Assembly (NCBI GenBank): GCA_034698045.1
Contig: JAQGAU010001239.1
Location: 1 to 20,361 of the forward strand
Direction of reading: 5' to 3'
Origin: Paramacrobiotus richtersi
Taxonomy: Eukaryota > Tardigrada > Eutardigrada > Parachela > Macrobiotidae
Length of the DNA: 20,361 nucleotides
Part shown: one piece after another, positions 19,441 to 20,361 of the stretch
Layout of the letters: each line of letters opens with the position of its first letter
How positions within the stretch are numbered: the stretch's first letter is position 1
Notes under the pieces: generated by a model
Told to the model about the DNA's origin: nothing
Database searches by the model: none
What the model saw: only the letters and a program-made list of their open reading frames with translations
Position numbers and translations under genes: made by a program

Positions 19441-20361
19441 AGTAACAGCCTAACAGGAATTAATGATGAGAAAACGCAGAATCCTAACAGCAACTCAAAA
19501 ATGCGCAATCTCAAAAAATGCGAATGCTTCCTGGTTGCTGAAGTCTGTGCTATAAACTAAAGCCACTCAAAAATGCAGAATCGTAAAAAGTGCGAATGCT
19601 TCCTGATAAAAGTCTGCTACTGAATCTCGCTTACGTTAACGACGTCTGCTTCGCATGCCGGACAGCTTGCTTGGATTGTTACGTAACCGGCTTTGGTCAG
19701 TGCCGGTTGATGAATGTTGTCTTTTCATTCAATCGCATATTTTTAACTGACAAACTTCTGCCAGACGGGAGAAATCGCGACTGACCTGCCGTCGGGCCGA
19801 TGTCGATAAGAAATTAATGGAAGCACTCGCACGGACAATGGTCTGTGTCAAAGGCACTGCTGGAAACTGGACAGGGATTTTTCCTATGCTTCGTATTGAC
19901 AGTGCAGTGTCCTATGACGCTTGAACGCACATTTGTGACCTTAGTATGAGGCTTGTTGATAAACACTCGCTGCACATGCGTGTCATGCACCAAACCAATC
20001 TTAACCTGATTTATGATACAGTGTTCTAGCATGTTTTCCATACTATCAAATTTTCGGATGTATTAGAATTTTGACCATAACCCAAATTTCGGGAAAAATC
20101 GGACTACGAAGCGCTGGGTAGAGTCATAACGTCACGGCGGTCACATGACCAGTAGATTCGATTATGCCCGCAAAGCGCAGTTGTCCGTCGATTGGAACTG
20201 GACCATTGAACTCACGTAGTGTTGCTTGTGGTATGTTTCCATAAAAATCCAAACCTCAGTACCAAGCCTATGGTTTCTTATCTACGATTTACGATAAAAT
20301 CGGACAAGCTTTAAGGCTACAGTTGCACAAACCGCTATATACGAACGACTAGAGCATGTAT
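19441..20361. other. Upstream flank of the RRM frame; no other gene recognised
   Basis: Besides the tandem duplication at 19493-19618 I see no feature. A 75-codon minus frame at 20041-19814 has several His/Cys residues but no recognisable motif or splice context. If the RRM gene has upstream exons, they would lie here or beyond the window. Confidence 0.4.
19493..19618. repeat. Imperfect tandem duplication (about 55-58 bp units)
   Basis: The sequence from ACTCAAAAATGC at 19493-19550 recurs at 19565-19618 with small changes and a short deletion. Both copies share TGCGAATGCTTCCTG and AGTCTG. A fragment of the same unit (AACGCAGAATCCTAA) lies at about 19474-19488. Confidence 0.7.

Noticed and set aside
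19147-19560. 137-codon plus-strand frame opposite the RRM
   Set aside because: It runs through the tandem duplication and shows no domain, while the minus frame shows an ordered RRM pattern.
1-20361. tRNA, rRNA, CRISPR arrays, riboswitches or prokaryotic operon signals
   Set aside because: None found by eye. Occasional GTTCGAATC-like strings, such as near 2449, lie in coding exons without a cloverleaf context, and the introns show that the DNA is eukaryotic.

Overview
The window is eukaryotic nuclear DNA, almost certainly from an invertebrate animal. Every recognisable gene is split by short spliceosomal introns (about 60-410 nt, one near 1.06 kb) with consensus GT-AG borders and one GC-AG border. 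The recognisable products are animal-type: a Rho GDP-dissociation inhibitor, a tectonic, a secreted Kazal inhibitor and a PAN/Apple-like membrane protein. No operon spacing, Shine-Dalgarno sites, rRNA, tRNA or CRISPR were seen. A small ecdysozoan such as a tardigrade would fit the compact introns and gene set, but that is a guess.

Layout: 1-1756 holds no convincing gene; it contains a 128-bp inverted-repeat element with a TA duplication (MITE-like) at 709-836. At 1757-2891 (+) is a three-exon multi-pass membrane protein of unknown family (239 aa). At 6493-2967 (-) is a complete ten-exon tectonic, a ciliary transition-zone protein, with a near-consensus RFX X-box about 40 bp upstream of its start codon. 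These two genes converge. Their stop codons are 75 bp apart, and each gene's best poly(A) signal lies in the last splice acceptor tract of the other. At 9045-7651 (-) is a three-exon RhoGDI (199 aa). At 11472-10117 (-) is a three-exon, 72-aa secreted single-domain Kazal inhibitor with predicted P1 lysine. At 13047-12859 (-) is an unassigned candidate terminal exon. At 14248-18067 (+) is a nine-exon, 827-aa type I membrane protein: signal peptide, possible LolA-like N-terminal domain, four six-cysteine PAN/Apple-like modules and one C-terminal membrane helix. At 19440-19144 (-) is a 98-aa RRM-like open frame, with an imperfect tandem duplication just upstream.

The genes do not form an obvious pathway; this looks like an ordinary gene-dense piece of a compact animal genome. 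All exon models were built by hand from splice signals, reading phase and protein continuity. For the tectonic, RhoGDI, Kazal and PAN-like genes every intron phase closes exactly. No search was run, so family names rest on motif recognition. The most notable points are the X-box next to the tectonic, the reciprocal antisense overlap of last exons, the GC-AG intron required by the tectonic reading frame, and the modular phase-1 exon design of the PAN-like receptor.
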